Source: Streptomyces niger
GTDB lineage: Bacteria; Actinomycetota; Actinomycetes; Streptomycetales; Streptomycetaceae
Assembly (NCBI RefSeq): GCF_000718305.1
Contig: NZ_JOFQ01000012.1
Coordinates: forward strand, 62,001 to 126,000
Length of the DNA stretch: 64,000 nt
Direction: 5' to 3'
The position numbers were made by a program, and so were the translations under genes. Under the pieces are notes generated by a model that saw only the letters and a list, made by a program, of their open reading frames with translations, did not search any database and had not been told where the DNA came from. Below, one piece after another: positions 17,718-25,961 of the stretch. Each line of letters begins with the position of its first letter. The stretch's first letter is position 1.

Positions 17718-19228
17718 CGGGCGAGCAGCTCCAGCACGTCGCGCGACGCGGGTTCGATGACATCGAGCACGAAGCGCGGAGCGAGACCGAGGACGACGGC
17801 GAGGGCCAGCAGGGGCACGATCGCGACGCCTTCGTGTGCACGGATGTCGGCGAACGGGCGTGCCGTGCCGGGTGCTTCGGGCAGCCGTAGCGGGCCGAGG
17901 AAGATGCGTTGCAGGGCACGCAGGAAGAGGGCCGCGGTGAGGAGGATGCCGAGTACGGCGAGGCCGGTGGCGACCGGGCGGGGCCCGAGGCTGCCGGTGA
18001 GGATCTGGAACTCGGCGATGAACCCCGAGAATCCGGGCAGCCCCAGCGAGGCGAACGCCGCGACGCCGGTCAGCGCGGCGAAGACCGGTGCGGTGGCCGC
18101 GACGCCGGAGTACGCGCCCATGTCGTACGTACGGCCCCGCTCGTACAACACCCCGGCCAGCAGGAACAGCGCGCCGGTCAGCAGCCCGTGGCTGACCATC
18201 TGGTATGTCGCCCCGGTCACCGCCAGCCGGCGGGCGTCGCCCGTGCTGCCACCGGCGGCCGCAGCGGCACCGATCGCGAGGACGATGTACCCCATGTGGT
18301 TCACCGAGGTGTACGCGATCATGCGCTTGAACTCGGTCTGGGCGAGGGCCACGAGCGCGCCGTGGAGCACGGAGACCACGCCGACCACGACGAAGACGAG
18401 GGCGTACGAACGCCAGGCCTCCGGCAGCATCGGCAGGGCGATTCGGAGGAACCCGTACGTGCCCATCTTCAGCAGCACCCCGGCGAGGATCGCCGAACCC
18501 TCGGCAGGCGCCTCGGTGTGGGCGGGCGGCAGCCAGGTGTGGAAGGGCACGGTCGGGGTCTTGACCGCGAGCCCGATGCCGAGGGCGAGCAGGACCAGGG
18601 CGCCGTACGCGGACCGCCCGGCGAGCGGGTTCTGCGCGGTGAGCGCCACCATGTCGAAGGTGTGCGGCTCGGCCGCCAGGTACAGGCCGATGAAGCCGAG
18701 CAGCAGGGCGAGCGAGCCGAGGAACGTGTAGAGGAAGAAGTACAGCGCCGCGCGGCCGGCACCCTTGTGCCCCCAGCCCGCGATGATGAAGTACATCGCC
18801 ACGATCGACAGGTCGAAGAAGACGAAGAACAGGATCAGGTCGAGCGCCGCGAACAGGCCCAGGCACGTGGTTTCGAGAAAAAGGAACAGCGCGGCGAACT
18901 CGCGGACGCGGTGCGTCCCGCGCAGCGCGTGGACCGAGCAGGCGAGGAAGAGGACGGCGGTGAGGGCGAGCAGCGGCAGCGACAGCCCGTCGACGCCGAT
19001 GTGGTAGCCGATGCCCGCGCTCGGGATCCAGCGTGCGTGGGTCTCGTACTGGATGCCACCGGCGTCTCGATAGCCCGCCCAGACCGCGAGCGCCAGGGCG
19101 AGCACGGCTGCCGAGACCGCCACCCACACCACGCGGAAGGCCGTACGCGGGGTGCTGCGCGGCAGGCACAGCAGCAGGACGGCCGCGGCGGCGGGGAGCA
19201 GGACGAGGGCCGTGAGCACGGCGGTCAC
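17714..19228 (-). CDS. nuoM: NADH-quinone oxidoreductase subunit M-like antiporter
   Basis: The protein has 504 aa from a GTG at 19228 that overlaps the nuoL stop (GTGA). Canonical segments are GIGYHIGVDGLSLPLL, the Lys motif VKTPTVPFHTWLPPAHTEAP, LLKMGTYGFLR and FKRMIAYTSVNHMGY. In the TM5 segment standard NuoM has a Trp/Phe-Glu pair (about E144 in E. coli). Here it reads LFFVFFDLSIVAMY, with Asp near residue 139. The other channel lysines are kept. It would form one antiporter-like proton channel of the membrane arm. Confidence 0.92.
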   Translation of the reverse strand: MTAVLTALVLLPAAAAVLLLCLPRSTPRTAFRVVWVAVSAAVLALALAVWAGYRDAGGIQYETHARWIPSAGIGYHIGVDGLSLPLLALTAVLFLACSVHALRGTHRVREFAALFLFLETTCLGLFAALDLILFFVFFDLSIVAMYFIIAGWGHKGAGRAALYFFLYTFLGSLALLLGFIGLYLAAEPHTFDMVALTAQNPLAGRSAYGALVLLALGIGLAVKTPTVPFHTWLPPAHTEAPAEGSAILAGVLLKMGTYGFLRIALPMLPEAWRSYALVFVVVGVVSVLHGALVALAQTEFKRMIAYTSVNHMGYIVLAIGAAAAAGGSTGDARRLAVTGATYQMVSHGLLTGALFLLAGVLYERGRTYDMGAYSGVAATAPVFAALTGVAAFASLGLPGFSGFIAEFQILTGSLGPRPVATGLAVLGILLTAALFLRALQRIFLGPLRLPEAPGTARPFADIRAHEGVAIVPLLALAVVLGLAPRFVLDVIEPASRDVLELLAR

Positions 19229-21096
19229 CTCACGAGGACGAGGACGACGGCGAGGACGGTGCAGGCCGCGACGGCCTGGGCGAGGTAGGTGTGCAGTTGG
19301 CCGGTCTGCGGTCGCCGGGCGAGCCGGCCCAGCCCACGGCTCACGGCGGCCACGCCCTGCACGGCGCCGTCGACGGCCGCTTCGGCGTGGCGGTTCATGA
19401 CGCCGGCGAGCCGTACGGTGCCGCGTGCGAGCCCTTCGACGCCGCGGTCGAGGACCCGGTCGTCGAAGGCGGCGAGGGCCGTGGCCAGGCGCTGCACGGG
19501 ACGTACGCACACGGCGTGCGCGGCGCGTTCGAGTCCGAGCCAGCCCGAGACCCAACGGATGACGGGGGTTGGGAGCGGGACTCGCCGGGCGCCCCAGGCC
19601 CAGGCGACCGCGCCGGCGGCCGGTGCGAGGACGGCGCTGAGGGCGAACTCCCAGGCGTTGGGCATCGTTCCCGTGACGCCGAGAGTGCGCGCGAGGGCTT
19701 CGCGCACGGGCGGCAGGACGAGGGCGGAGAGGGCCACGGTCGCCAGGGACAGGGCGGCGAAGGGGAGGGTGAGCGAGGCCGGGAGCCGGGGGACGGTCCG
19801 CCGTGCGTACGGCGGAAGGTCCGGCCGGGAGGGCCGGTCGGGCCGGGGCTGCCAGACGTACCAGAGGGCCTTGGCGCTGTAGACCGCCGAGAGCGCGGCG
19901 GCCGCCAGCCCCACCGCGTACAGCCCGGTGCTCCGCTCCAGGGCCGCGGCGAGCAGTACGTCCTTGGCGGCCCAGAGCGACAGGGGCGCCACCCCGGCCA
20001 GGCCGAGAGCCGCCACCGTGAACGCGATCCCGGCGGCCGGTCGACGGCGGGCGGCGCCGCGCAGCTCCGGCAGTGACTTGGTGCCGAGCCAGGTCAGCCA
20101 GTAGCCCGCGACCAGGAAGGCGAGACTCTTCGCGGCCGCATGAGCGATGAGCTGGAGGGTGCCGCCGACCGTCGATCCGACGCCGGCCGCCAGCACCATG
20201 AAGCCGATCTGGGCACAGCTCGACGCGGCGAGCAGCTGCTTGAGGTCCCGCTGTGCGGCCGCGACGAGTCCGAGCGCCAGCGCGGTGCCGGCGCCGGTCC
20301 AGGCGACCGCGTCCGCGCCCCAGCCGGCGGCGGCGAGCAGCGGCCCGAGCCTGATCAGCAGGTAGGCGCCGGCGACCACCATCGTGGCGGAATGCAGCAG
20401 CGCCGAGACGGGACCAGGCCCCTGCATGGCCTTGGACAGCCAGAAGCTGAAGGGGAGTTGGGCCGATTTCCCCAACGCGGCGACGACGACACCTGCCGTC
20501 GCGAGGTGCAGCCAGGGGCCGGAGAGGCGGTCGAGGTCGCCGAGCGCCTCGGTCCGCCCGCCGGCGACCGCCGCTCCGGCGGCCAGGTAGAGGCCGAGAT
20601 CGGCGGCGCGGGTGGTGAGGAACGCGGTTCCCGCCGCCGCCACCCGTACGGTGTCCTGCCACCGGTAGGCGATCAGTGTCCAGGACGTGGCACCCATGAC
20701 CTCCCAGCTCATGAGCAATGCAGGCAGGGTTGTGGCCGTGACGGTGACCAGCATCGCCCCGCTGAAGAGCAGCATCAGGCCGAAGAACCGGGCCCGCGCC
20801 TCGCCGGGGCCGATGTCGCCGACGCCGAACAGCAGGACGGCCACGGTCACCGCGGCGACCGTCACCGCCAGCACGCCCGACAGCCCGTCCGCGGCCAGTC
20901 CGAAGGGCAGGTCCGCCAGCAGCGCTGCGGAGACGGACGGCTGCCGGAAGGCCGCGAGCAGGGCCAGGCCGAGGGCAAGGGCGGCTGCGGCCACGCCCGC
21001 AGCAGGCGCTGCCCGGTCGGCCCGCCGTCCCGCGATGACGAGTACGGTGCCGGTGGCGAGCGGTACGGTGATCAACGCCCACAGCGGCGCGCTCAC
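19225..21096 (-). CDS. nuoL: NADH-quinone oxidoreductase subunit L-like antiporter
   Basis: The protein has 623 aa; the GTG at 21096 overlaps the nuoK stop (GTGA). Conserved parts are LLMSWEVMGATSWTLIAYRW (TM5 Glu retained), LGKSAQLPFSFWLSKAMQGPGPVSALLHSATMV, and AQRDLKQLLAASSCAQIGFM. The Asp in the usual WLADAM string is Lys here. The C-terminus continues as a long amphipathic stretch ending in a helix (AQAVAACTVLAVVLVLV), like the lateral helix of NuoL that braces the membrane arm. This is the distal pump subunit of the operon. Confidence 0.92.
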   Translation of the reverse strand: MSAPLWALITVPLATGTVLVIAGRRADRAAPAAGVAAAALALGLALLAAFRQPSVSAALLADLPFGLAADGLSGVLAVTVAAVTVAVLLFGVGDIGPGEARARFFGLMLLFSGAMLVTVTATTLPALLMSWEVMGATSWTLIAYRWQDTVRVAAAGTAFLTTRAADLGLYLAAGAAVAGGRTEALGDLDRLSGPWLHLATAGVVVAALGKSAQLPFSFWLSKAMQGPGPVSALLHSATMVVAGAYLLIRLGPLLAAAGWGADAVAWTGAGTALALGLVAAAQRDLKQLLAASSCAQIGFMVLAAGVGSTVGGTLQLIAHAAAKSLAFLVAGYWLTWLGTKSLPELRGAARRRPAAGIAFTVAALGLAGVAPLSLWAAKDVLLAAALERSTGLYAVGLAAAALSAVYSAKALWYVWQPRPDRPSRPDLPPYARRTVPRLPASLTLPFAALSLATVALSALVLPPVREALARTLGVTGTMPNAWEFALSAVLAPAAGAVAWAWGARRVPLPTPVIRWVSGWLGLERAAHAVCVRPVQRLATALAAFDDRVLDRGVEGLARGTVRLAGVMNRHAEAAVDGAVQGVAAVSRGLGRLARRPQTGQLHTYLAQAVAACTVLAVVLVLVR

Positions 21097-21398
21097 GCCT
21101 TCAGCTCCGCGGCCTCGTCGGTCACGTCCACCTCGCGCGCGCGGAACAGCGCGGTCACGACGGCGAACCCGATGGCCATCTCCACGGCCATGACCGTGAC
21201 CGCCAGCACGACCAGCACCTGCCCGTCCGTCGCGGCAGGCGCGACGTAGTGCCACACGGCGGCGGCCGCGAGGATGACCCCGCCCAGCATCAGCTCCAGG
21301 CCCATCATCAGCATCACGATCGACTGCTGGGTCAGCGCGCCGAACAGCCCGACGCTGAACAGCGCGGCGGCCAGCAGGAGGAACAGTTCCAGGCTCAC
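21093..21398 (-). CDS. nuoK: NADH-quinone oxidoreductase subunit K-like
   Basis: The protein has 101 aa with three helices, the normal size. The GTG at 21398 overlaps the nuoJ stop. Both membrane glutamates central to proton transfer are present: MLMMGLELMLGGV (TM2) and AVTVMAVEMAIGFAVV (TM3). This contrasts with the altered sites in NuoM, NuoN and NuoH of the same operon. It sits between NuoJ and NuoL in the standard H-J-K-L-M-N order, except that NuoI is missing between H and J. Confidence 0.92.
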   Translation of the reverse strand: MSLELFLLLAAALFSVGLFGALTQQSIVMLMMGLELMLGGVILAAAAVWHYVAPAATDGQVLVVLAVTVMAVEMAIGFAVVTALFRAREVDVTDEAAELKA

Positions 21399-21958
21399 CG
21401 GCCGACCCCTCCGCGTACCGGATCGTCGGCGGTGCGGGCCCGCAGATCGTCGCCGAACCGGTCGTACCGGCCGCGGCGGGTGGCCAGCACCACCGTGGCG
21501 ACGATGGTGGCGAACAGCGCGAAGCCGAGCGTCATCATCGTCAGAATGTGCGGCCCCATCAGCGCCGTGCCGAGGGCCTTCGTCGGGTCGTCGGCCGGCC
21601 GGCCGCTCCGCTTCGGCCACGGAGCGAGCACGATGCCCGCGGCCAGCAGCAGGAAGACGAGAGTGCAGAGAACGGCCGCGCCCTTCTTGTTGTGCAGCAT
21701 CGACATCGGCATGAGCCCGGCCGGGTTCATCATGTACATCACCATGAAGACGGCCATGATGGCCATCTCGATGGTCATCATCAGCACGACGACCACGCCC
21801 AGGTAATCGAGGCCGAGCACGATCACCAGGCCGCCCACGCACAGCAACGAGAGCAGCAGCGCGTACGTCGCACGGGCCATGGAGTCGAAGCGGAACACCA
21901 TGACGCCACTGACGACGGCGAGCGCGCCGAGGGCCCAGAAGACTGCGACGTCCGGCAT
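21395..21958 (-). CDS. nuoJ: NADH-quinone oxidoreductase subunit J-like
   Basis: The protein has 187 aa with five helices; the ATG at 21958 follows AGAAGGAG. The position of the conserved TM3 pi-bulge (usually YxGAxMVLFLFVVM) here reads LMMTIEMAIMAVFMVMYMM. A Glu replaces the small residue and the stretch is very Met-rich. TM1-TM2 (DSMARATYALLLSLLCVGGLVIVLG) resembles normal NuoJ. The gene lies 17 bp after nuoH. In standard complex I this subunit couples the quinone site to the pumps, so the changed TM3 is notable. Confidence 0.85.
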   Translation of the reverse strand: MPDVAVFWALGALAVVSGVMVFRFDSMARATYALLLSLLCVGGLVIVLGLDYLGVVVVLMMTIEMAIMAVFMVMYMMNPAGLMPMSMLHNKKGAAVLCTLVFLLLAAGIVLAPWPKRSGRPADDPTKALGTALMGPHILTMMTLGFALFATIVATVVLATRRGRYDRFGDDLRARTADDPVRGGVGR

Positions 21959-21975
21959 GGCTGTGCTCCTTCTCG

Positions 21976-22941
21976 CTATCGGTTGAGTACGACGACGGCG
22001 ACGACCAGGGCTTGGAGCAGGGTGAGCGGTACCAGCACCAGCCATGCGAACTCCATGTAACGCTCCATGCGCAGCGTCGGCACCAGCCGTCGGCCGACGA
22101 TCAGCAGCGCCAGCACACCGGCGGTCTTGAGCACCGTCCAGGCCCAGGCAGGCAGCAGGGGGCCGTGCCCGCCGCCGAGGAACAGCGGCACGCTGAACGC
22201 GGCGGTGGCCACGAGCAGCAGCCACCGCCCGCCGAGCAGCAGAAGCCGGTCGACGCCGCTGTACTCGGCCACGACGCCGCCCGCCACATCGCGCCCCAGC
22301 GGATGCCCGAACGGTCCCCAGAACGCCATGGCACACGCACTCAGCAGGTACACGGCGAAGGCGGCCGGCATCCACACCACGAACCACATTCCCTGCTGGG
22401 CCCGGACCACCTCGCCGACGCGCAGCGATCCGGCGCCGAGTGCGGCCGTGGTGAGCGCGAACATGTGCGGCAGTTCGTACGCGAGGCCCTGCGCGAGGAA
22501 CCGGTACCCGCCGATCAGGGACAGCACCGAGTTGGGCCCCCAGCCCGCGAGCCACACCGCCGCCCAGGCGAGCGCCTCCATCGCGTTGAACCACACGATG
22601 CCGACGACCGGATCGGTCACCGCCCGGAAGCCCCACGGCACGACGGCCGCCGCCAGCACGGCGGCCAGTGGTACGAGCGCGATCCCGATGCGGCCGAGCG
22701 CCGCGTCGTCCGCGGTCGTACGGCGCCGCTGCCGGGCCAGCAGCGCGATCCCCTCGCGTACGGGGGCCACGGCGGCCCGGAGCGTACGGGCACCCCGGCC
22801 GGCGCCCCGGCCGTGCTCGGCACCCGCGCTCAGCACCGCGTCGAATCCGGCGGCCGCGAGGGCGACAACGGTCAGTACGACGGGCAGCAGCACCACGGCC
22901 CACAGCGGTGCGGTGCCGGCAGTCTCGGCCGACTCAGCCAT
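21976..22941 (-). CDS. nuoH: NADH-quinone oxidoreductase subunit H-like
   Basis: The protein has 321 aa with about eight helices. The ATG at 22941 overlaps the stop of the NuoB/D-like gene by 8 bp. NuoH-like features are GWGPNSVLSLIGGYRFLAQGLAYELP and AEYSGVDRLLLL. The normal quinone-site loop (E-x-N-R-x-PFDLPEAESEL) is degraded to AFWGPFGHPLGRDVAGGVVAEYSG, around residues 206-229, losing the conserved Glu and Arg. The quinone channel may therefore be changed or absent. This subunit should join the membrane arm to the NuoB/D-like protein. Confidence 0.88.
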   Translation of the reverse strand: MAESAETAGTAPLWAVVLLPVVLTVVALAAAGFDAVLSAGAEHGRGAGRGARTLRAAVAPVREGIALLARQRRRTTADDAALGRIGIALVPLAAVLAAAVVPWGFRAVTDPVVGIVWFNAMEALAWAAVWLAGWGPNSVLSLIGGYRFLAQGLAYELPHMFALTTAALGAGSLRVGEVVRAQQGMWFVVWMPAAFAVYLLSACAMAFWGPFGHPLGRDVAGGVVAEYSGVDRLLLLGGRWLLLVATAAFSVPLFLGGGHGPLLPAWAWTVLKTAGVLALLIVGRRLVPTLRMERYMEFAWLVLVPLTLLQALVVAVVVLNR

Positions 22942-24166
22942 GACCTGCCCCCTGCAGCTCGTCGAGATCGGGGTCCACACTCGCGACGATCAGCCGGGCA
23001 CAAGCGAACTCGGCACCGCGCAACAGGCCGGGCAGCGCGTCGAGCAGAGCCCGCGACGGGGACAGGAGGCCGTCGCACCGGCCGCGCGGCCCCACCGTGC
23101 TCTCGGTGTTCTTGGTGTTTTCGGTGTTCTCGGCATCGACAGCCAGGGCACGCGCGTCCTCCAGTCCGGAGAGGCTGCGTTCGATCTCCTTGAGCCATAC
23201 GCAGACGCGGGCGTGCGCGTCCCCATCGGCGACCAACGCCGGCCCGGTCACCCCGACGCTCTTCGCGCGGGCTGCGGGAAGCGGCCCGATCCCGGTCGTG
23301 AGCCGCCGCAACGTCCGTGAGCCATCGACCTGCCGGACCAGCGGACGTACCTCCCCGACCAGCTCCTCGCGACCGGCGCCGCCCAGCACCGCATCGCGCA
23401 ACCGCCGGGCCCGGGCGGCGGGGCCCGACCACCCGGCGACGGCGAGGAACCTGCCGACACTGTCCAGGTGGGCCGCGCAGCGCCGTCGCTCGGCGGCGCC
23501 GCGCGTCACCGGCTCGCCGCGTGCGGCCCGTTGCCACGGCTCATTCCAGAAGGAGCCTTGAGCCGGTGGGCCACCCGGCACCGGCCGCACCTCGGCCTGC
23601 TGGATCACATCTCCCTGCATCACGACGTCGACGATCAGCCCCGTTGGCCAGTCGGGCAGGGCCGGGCCCAGCGAAAGGTGCAGCTGGTCGAGTCTCAATC
23701 CGTCGCGATCGTCGGCGCGTTCAGCCATCGGCAAACCGGCGACCAGGCCGCCGTGATGCCCACCGTGGTCGGCGTGCCCGCCATGGCTCTCGGGTACCTC
23801 ATGGTCTTCCGGAGGAGAGACGACACCGTGCGGCGGCCCCGGCTGAGGGCCCGCACCCAGCGGCTCCGCAATCAGCAGCCGGGGCACGGCGTCCAGGGCA
23901 CGCCCGCTCTCCGCCGCACCGGCGACGGTGACGTACGCCTTCGGCCGCGGCATGCCGCTCCACAGCGTGCCCAGCCACTCGACGTGCGGACCCGACGGCT
24001 CCCCGGCCACGACCAGGGCGGCCGCGGCAGCCGGGCTCTCCGCCAACGGCCAGCCGCGCTCGCGCAGTCCGGCTTCGACCGCCAGCCGCTCCGCGGTGGC
24101 ACCGGGAAGTGTGACAAGCAGGACGGGCGGAGAGCCGGCCAGCACCCGCCGCGCCGCGCCTTTCAC
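22934..24166 (-). CDS. NuoB/NuoD-like fusion without iron-sulfur ligands
   Basis: The protein has 410 aa; the GTG at 24166 overlaps the nuoA stop (GTGA). Residues 40-90 (ALVVAGEPSGP, GTLWSGMPRPKAYVTVAG) resemble the NuoB core. None of the NuoB cysteines that hold cluster N2 is present; only four Cys occur in the whole protein, none in a ligand pattern. Residues 122-139 form a His-rich linker. From about 160, LHLSLGPALPDWPTGLIVDVVMQGDVIQQAEV resembles the start of NuoD, but the His-Pro-x-x-His quinone motif is lost. It is probably a structural connector with no redox role. The family call is inference from position and local likeness. Confidence 0.65.
   Translation of the reverse strand: MKGAARRVLAGSPPVLLVTLPGATAERLAVEAGLRERGWPLAESPAAAAALVVAGEPSGPHVEWLGTLWSGMPRPKAYVTVAGAAESGRALDAVPRLLIAEPLGAGPQPGPPHGVVSPPEDHEVPESHGGHADHGGHHGGLVAGLPMAERADDRDGLRLDQLHLSLGPALPDWPTGLIVDVVMQGDVIQQAEVRPVPGGPPAQGSFWNEPWQRAARGEPVTRGAAERRRCAAHLDSVGRFLAVAGWSGPAARARRLRDAVLGGAGREELVGEVRPLVRQVDGSRTLRRLTTGIGPLPAARAKSVGVTGPALVADGDAHARVCVWLKEIERSLSGLEDARALAVDAENTENTKNTESTVGPRGRCDGLLSPSRALLDALPGLLRGAEFACARLIVASVDPDLDELQGAGHG
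23097..23132. repeat. 9-bp tandem repeat inside the NuoB/D-like gene
   Basis: Four 9-bp units (GTGTTCTCG and variants on the plus strand) encode a run of Glu/Asn/Thr triplets (ENTENTKNTEST) on the minus strand. The region is poorer in GC than its surroundings. It lies in a likely surface loop near the C-terminus. Confidence 0.75.
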
Positions 24167-24522
24167 GTCCACCGCAGCGCGCCCTCGCGCCAGGCGTACG
24201 TCACGGCGGCGAAGAGGACGCCCAGAAAGAGGAACATCTCGATCACCGCGGTCGCGCCCATCTCCTTCACCACCCTGACCCAGGGGTACATGAAGAGCAT
24301 CTCCATGTCGAAGGCCAGAAAAAGCATGGTCACGGGGTACCACCGGACATGGAACCGGGAAACCGCGTGCTCTCGCGGCTGCAGTCCGCCGGCGAACGAC
24401 ACCGTTTCCAGGGGCTTGAGTCTCGCGGCCAGCAGCGCGCCGAGTCCATACAAGAGGGCGATTCCCGCAGCCGTGATACCGAGCAGCACCAGCACCGGCT
24501 CCCAGACGCTCATCTCCGTCAT
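24163..24522 (-). CDS. nuoA: NADH-quinone oxidoreductase subunit A-like
   Basis: The protein has 119 aa with three helices, first gene of the complex I-like operon. The ATG at 24522 has GGTGGG upstream; a GTG at 24531 is also possible. The TM2 region RWYPVTMLFLAFDMEMLFMYPW keeps the FDxE acidic pair of NuoA. The loop that normally carries Y-E-C/S-G is SFAGGLQPREHAVSRF, so the conserved Glu and Cys are lost. The promoter should lie in the 187-bp gap to the divergent DUF6153 gene. Confidence 0.9.
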   Translation of the reverse strand: MTEMSVWEPVLVLLGITAAGIALLYGLGALLAARLKPLETVSFAGGLQPREHAVSRFHVRWYPVTMLFLAFDMEMLFMYPWVRVVKEMGATAVIEMFLFLGVLFAAVTYAWREGALRWT

Positions 24523-24709
24523 GATGCCCACCGAGCCACTTCACATCCAGCAGGCGCGCAGGCTGGGTCCGCGCCCCGGTCAACGGAGAGCGACGACCTC
24601 GTCGAAGCGCATCCGGAGAGTGACCTTCCCACTCGGCTTCCAGTGCTTGGTGGGGGCGGAGGGCAGGCGGTGGAGTCCTTCTGTAGGGTCGGGTCCGGAG
24701 GTCATAGCT

Positions 24710-25174
24710 GTGCGTCTGAGCCGGAAGACACAAGCGGCCGGTGCCTGGGGGCACCTGCTGCTCGTCGTCGTGCTCGCGCTGGGGATCTTCGTGATGCACA
24801 CGCTGGGTCACCCGAAGGACACCTCCGGGACCGGCGCGACCATGGAGATGGGTGCAGCCGCCCACGGTGCTGCCATGAGCGCTTCCGCGGACCATGGCAT
24901 GCACGCGGCTGCGACGCCGGTTGTCGTGGTCTCCCCGCACGCCTCGGACCACGATGCGAAGGCGCCCTCCCACGCCCCGGGCTCGGGGATGGACATGACC
25001 TCGCTGTGTGTGGCCGTGCTCGGCACGTGGGCCCTGGCCGGCCTCCTCTGGGCGGCGCTCCGCCGCAGGGCGGACTGGCTGGTACGGCTTCGTGCCGGCC
25101 TTCTGGTCGTCCTGCGTCCCGAGCCGCCACCGCGCAGGCCCCTCCTCGCTCGCCTGTCAGTCCTGCGGATATAG
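24710..25174 (+). CDS. DUF6153-family membrane protein, His/Met-rich
   Basis: The protein has 154 aa from a GTG at 24710 with GGAGG eight bases upstream. An N-terminal helix (AWGHLLLVVVLALGIFVMHTLG) is followed by an extracytoplasmic loop of ~75 residues rich in His and Met (MEMGAAAHGAAM, ADHGMHAAA, HASDHDAKAPSH). A second helix (LCVAVLGTWALAGLLWAAL) and a basic tail follow. It precedes a DUF305 lipoprotein gene by 88 bp. The Met/His content suggests metal binding at the cell surface, perhaps copper (inference). Confidence 0.82.
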   Translation: MRLSRKTQAAGAWGHLLLVVVLALGIFVMHTLGHPKDTSGTGATMEMGAAAHGAAMSASADHGMHAAATPVVVVSPHASDHDAKAPSHAPGSGMDMTSLCVAVLGTWALAGLLWAALRRRADWLVRLRAGLLVVLRPEPPPRRPLLARLSVLRI

Positions 25175-25262
25175 GCCGAACACCACCGCGGGCACTTTCT
25201 GCTGCCCGTAATCCCTGTTCAGCGGTCATTCCACAGCGACAGACAGCACGAGGTTTCTTGTC

Positions 25263-25949
25263 ATGAACGCAGTCAAGCGCACCGTCAACCGTCGGCGCAC
25301 GCGCCGTATCGCCCTGGTCGGCACCGTTGCCGCCGCGGGGCTTCTCCTCGCCGCCTGTGGCGGCAACGACGACATGAGCGGCATGGACCACGGGAGCAAG
25401 AGCCCCTCGGCGAGTGCCACCTCCGGGAGCAACCCGGCACCGGGCGCCGCCAACGACGCGGACGTGATGTTCGCGCAGACGATGATCCCCCACCACGAGC
25501 AGGCCGTGAAGATGTCGCAACTCGCCGCCGGCCGCGCCAAGGACGCCGAGGTCAAGGACCTCGCCGGGAAGATCGAGAAGGCCCAGGGCCCCGAGATCGA
25601 GAAGATGAAGTCCTGGCTCAAGGCGTGGGGCGAGCCCACGTCGCCCGGCGGCGGCATGGATCACAGCAGCATGCCCGGGATGGACCACGGCTCCGGCAGC
25701 TCCGAGGGGACCGGCATGTCCGGGATGATGTCCGACAAGGACATGAAGGAGCTCAAGGCCGCCAAGGGCACGGACTTCGACAAGATGTTCGCCAAGATGA
25801 TGATCGACCACCACAACGGTGCGATCGACATGGCCAAGGACGAGCAGAAGAACGGCAAGAACACCACGGCGAAGAAGCTCGCCGATGACGTGGTCAAGGC
25901 CCAGTCCACCGAAGTCGAGCAGCTGAAGAAGATCCTCGACCGGCTCTGA
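25263..25949 (+). CDS. DUF305-domain lipoprotein
   Basis: The protein has 228 aa. A lipoprotein signal runs through LVGTVAAAGLLLAAC, with Cys as the lipidation site. Two ferritin-like DUF305 half-domains follow, each with its paired His: MFAQTMIPHHEQAVKMSQLA and MFAKMMIDHHNGAIDMAKDE. Met/His/Gly linkers occur before and between them (MSGMDHGSK, MDHSSMPGMDHGSG, GTGMSGMMS). DUF305 proteins often accompany copper or silver handling genes. The DUF6153 gene directly upstream is similarly Met/His-rich. The pair is closed by a strong terminator. A role in surface metal binding is inferred. Confidence 0.88.
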   Translation: MNAVKRTVNRRRTRRIALVGTVAAAGLLLAACGGNDDMSGMDHGSKSPSASATSGSNPAPGAANDADVMFAQTMIPHHEQAVKMSQLAAGRAKDAEVKDLAGKIEKAQGPEIEKMKSWLKAWGEPTSPGGGMDHSSMPGMDHGSGSSEGTGMSGMMSDKDMKELKAAKGTDFDKMFAKMMIDHHNGAIDMAKDEQKNGKNTTAKKLADDVVKAQSTEVEQLKKILDRL

Positions 25950-25961
25950 CCGAGCGGTTCA

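Noticed and set aside
16263..19169. A 968-codon minus-strand frame that could be read as a NuoM-NuoN fusion.
   Set aside because: Its first half is the wrong frame of nuoM; only the second half is NuoN. nuoM and nuoN are separate genes with an ATGA overlap.
23468..24709. A long N-terminal extension of the DUF6153 frame.
   Set aside because: It is antisense to the nuo genes and lacks domain content. The GTG at 24710 with GGAGG is the supported start.
24167..24973. A long N-terminal extension of the NuoB/D-like frame.
   Set aside because: It covers nuoA in another frame and is Arg/Gly-rich shadow. The GTG overlapping the nuoA stop is the coupled start.
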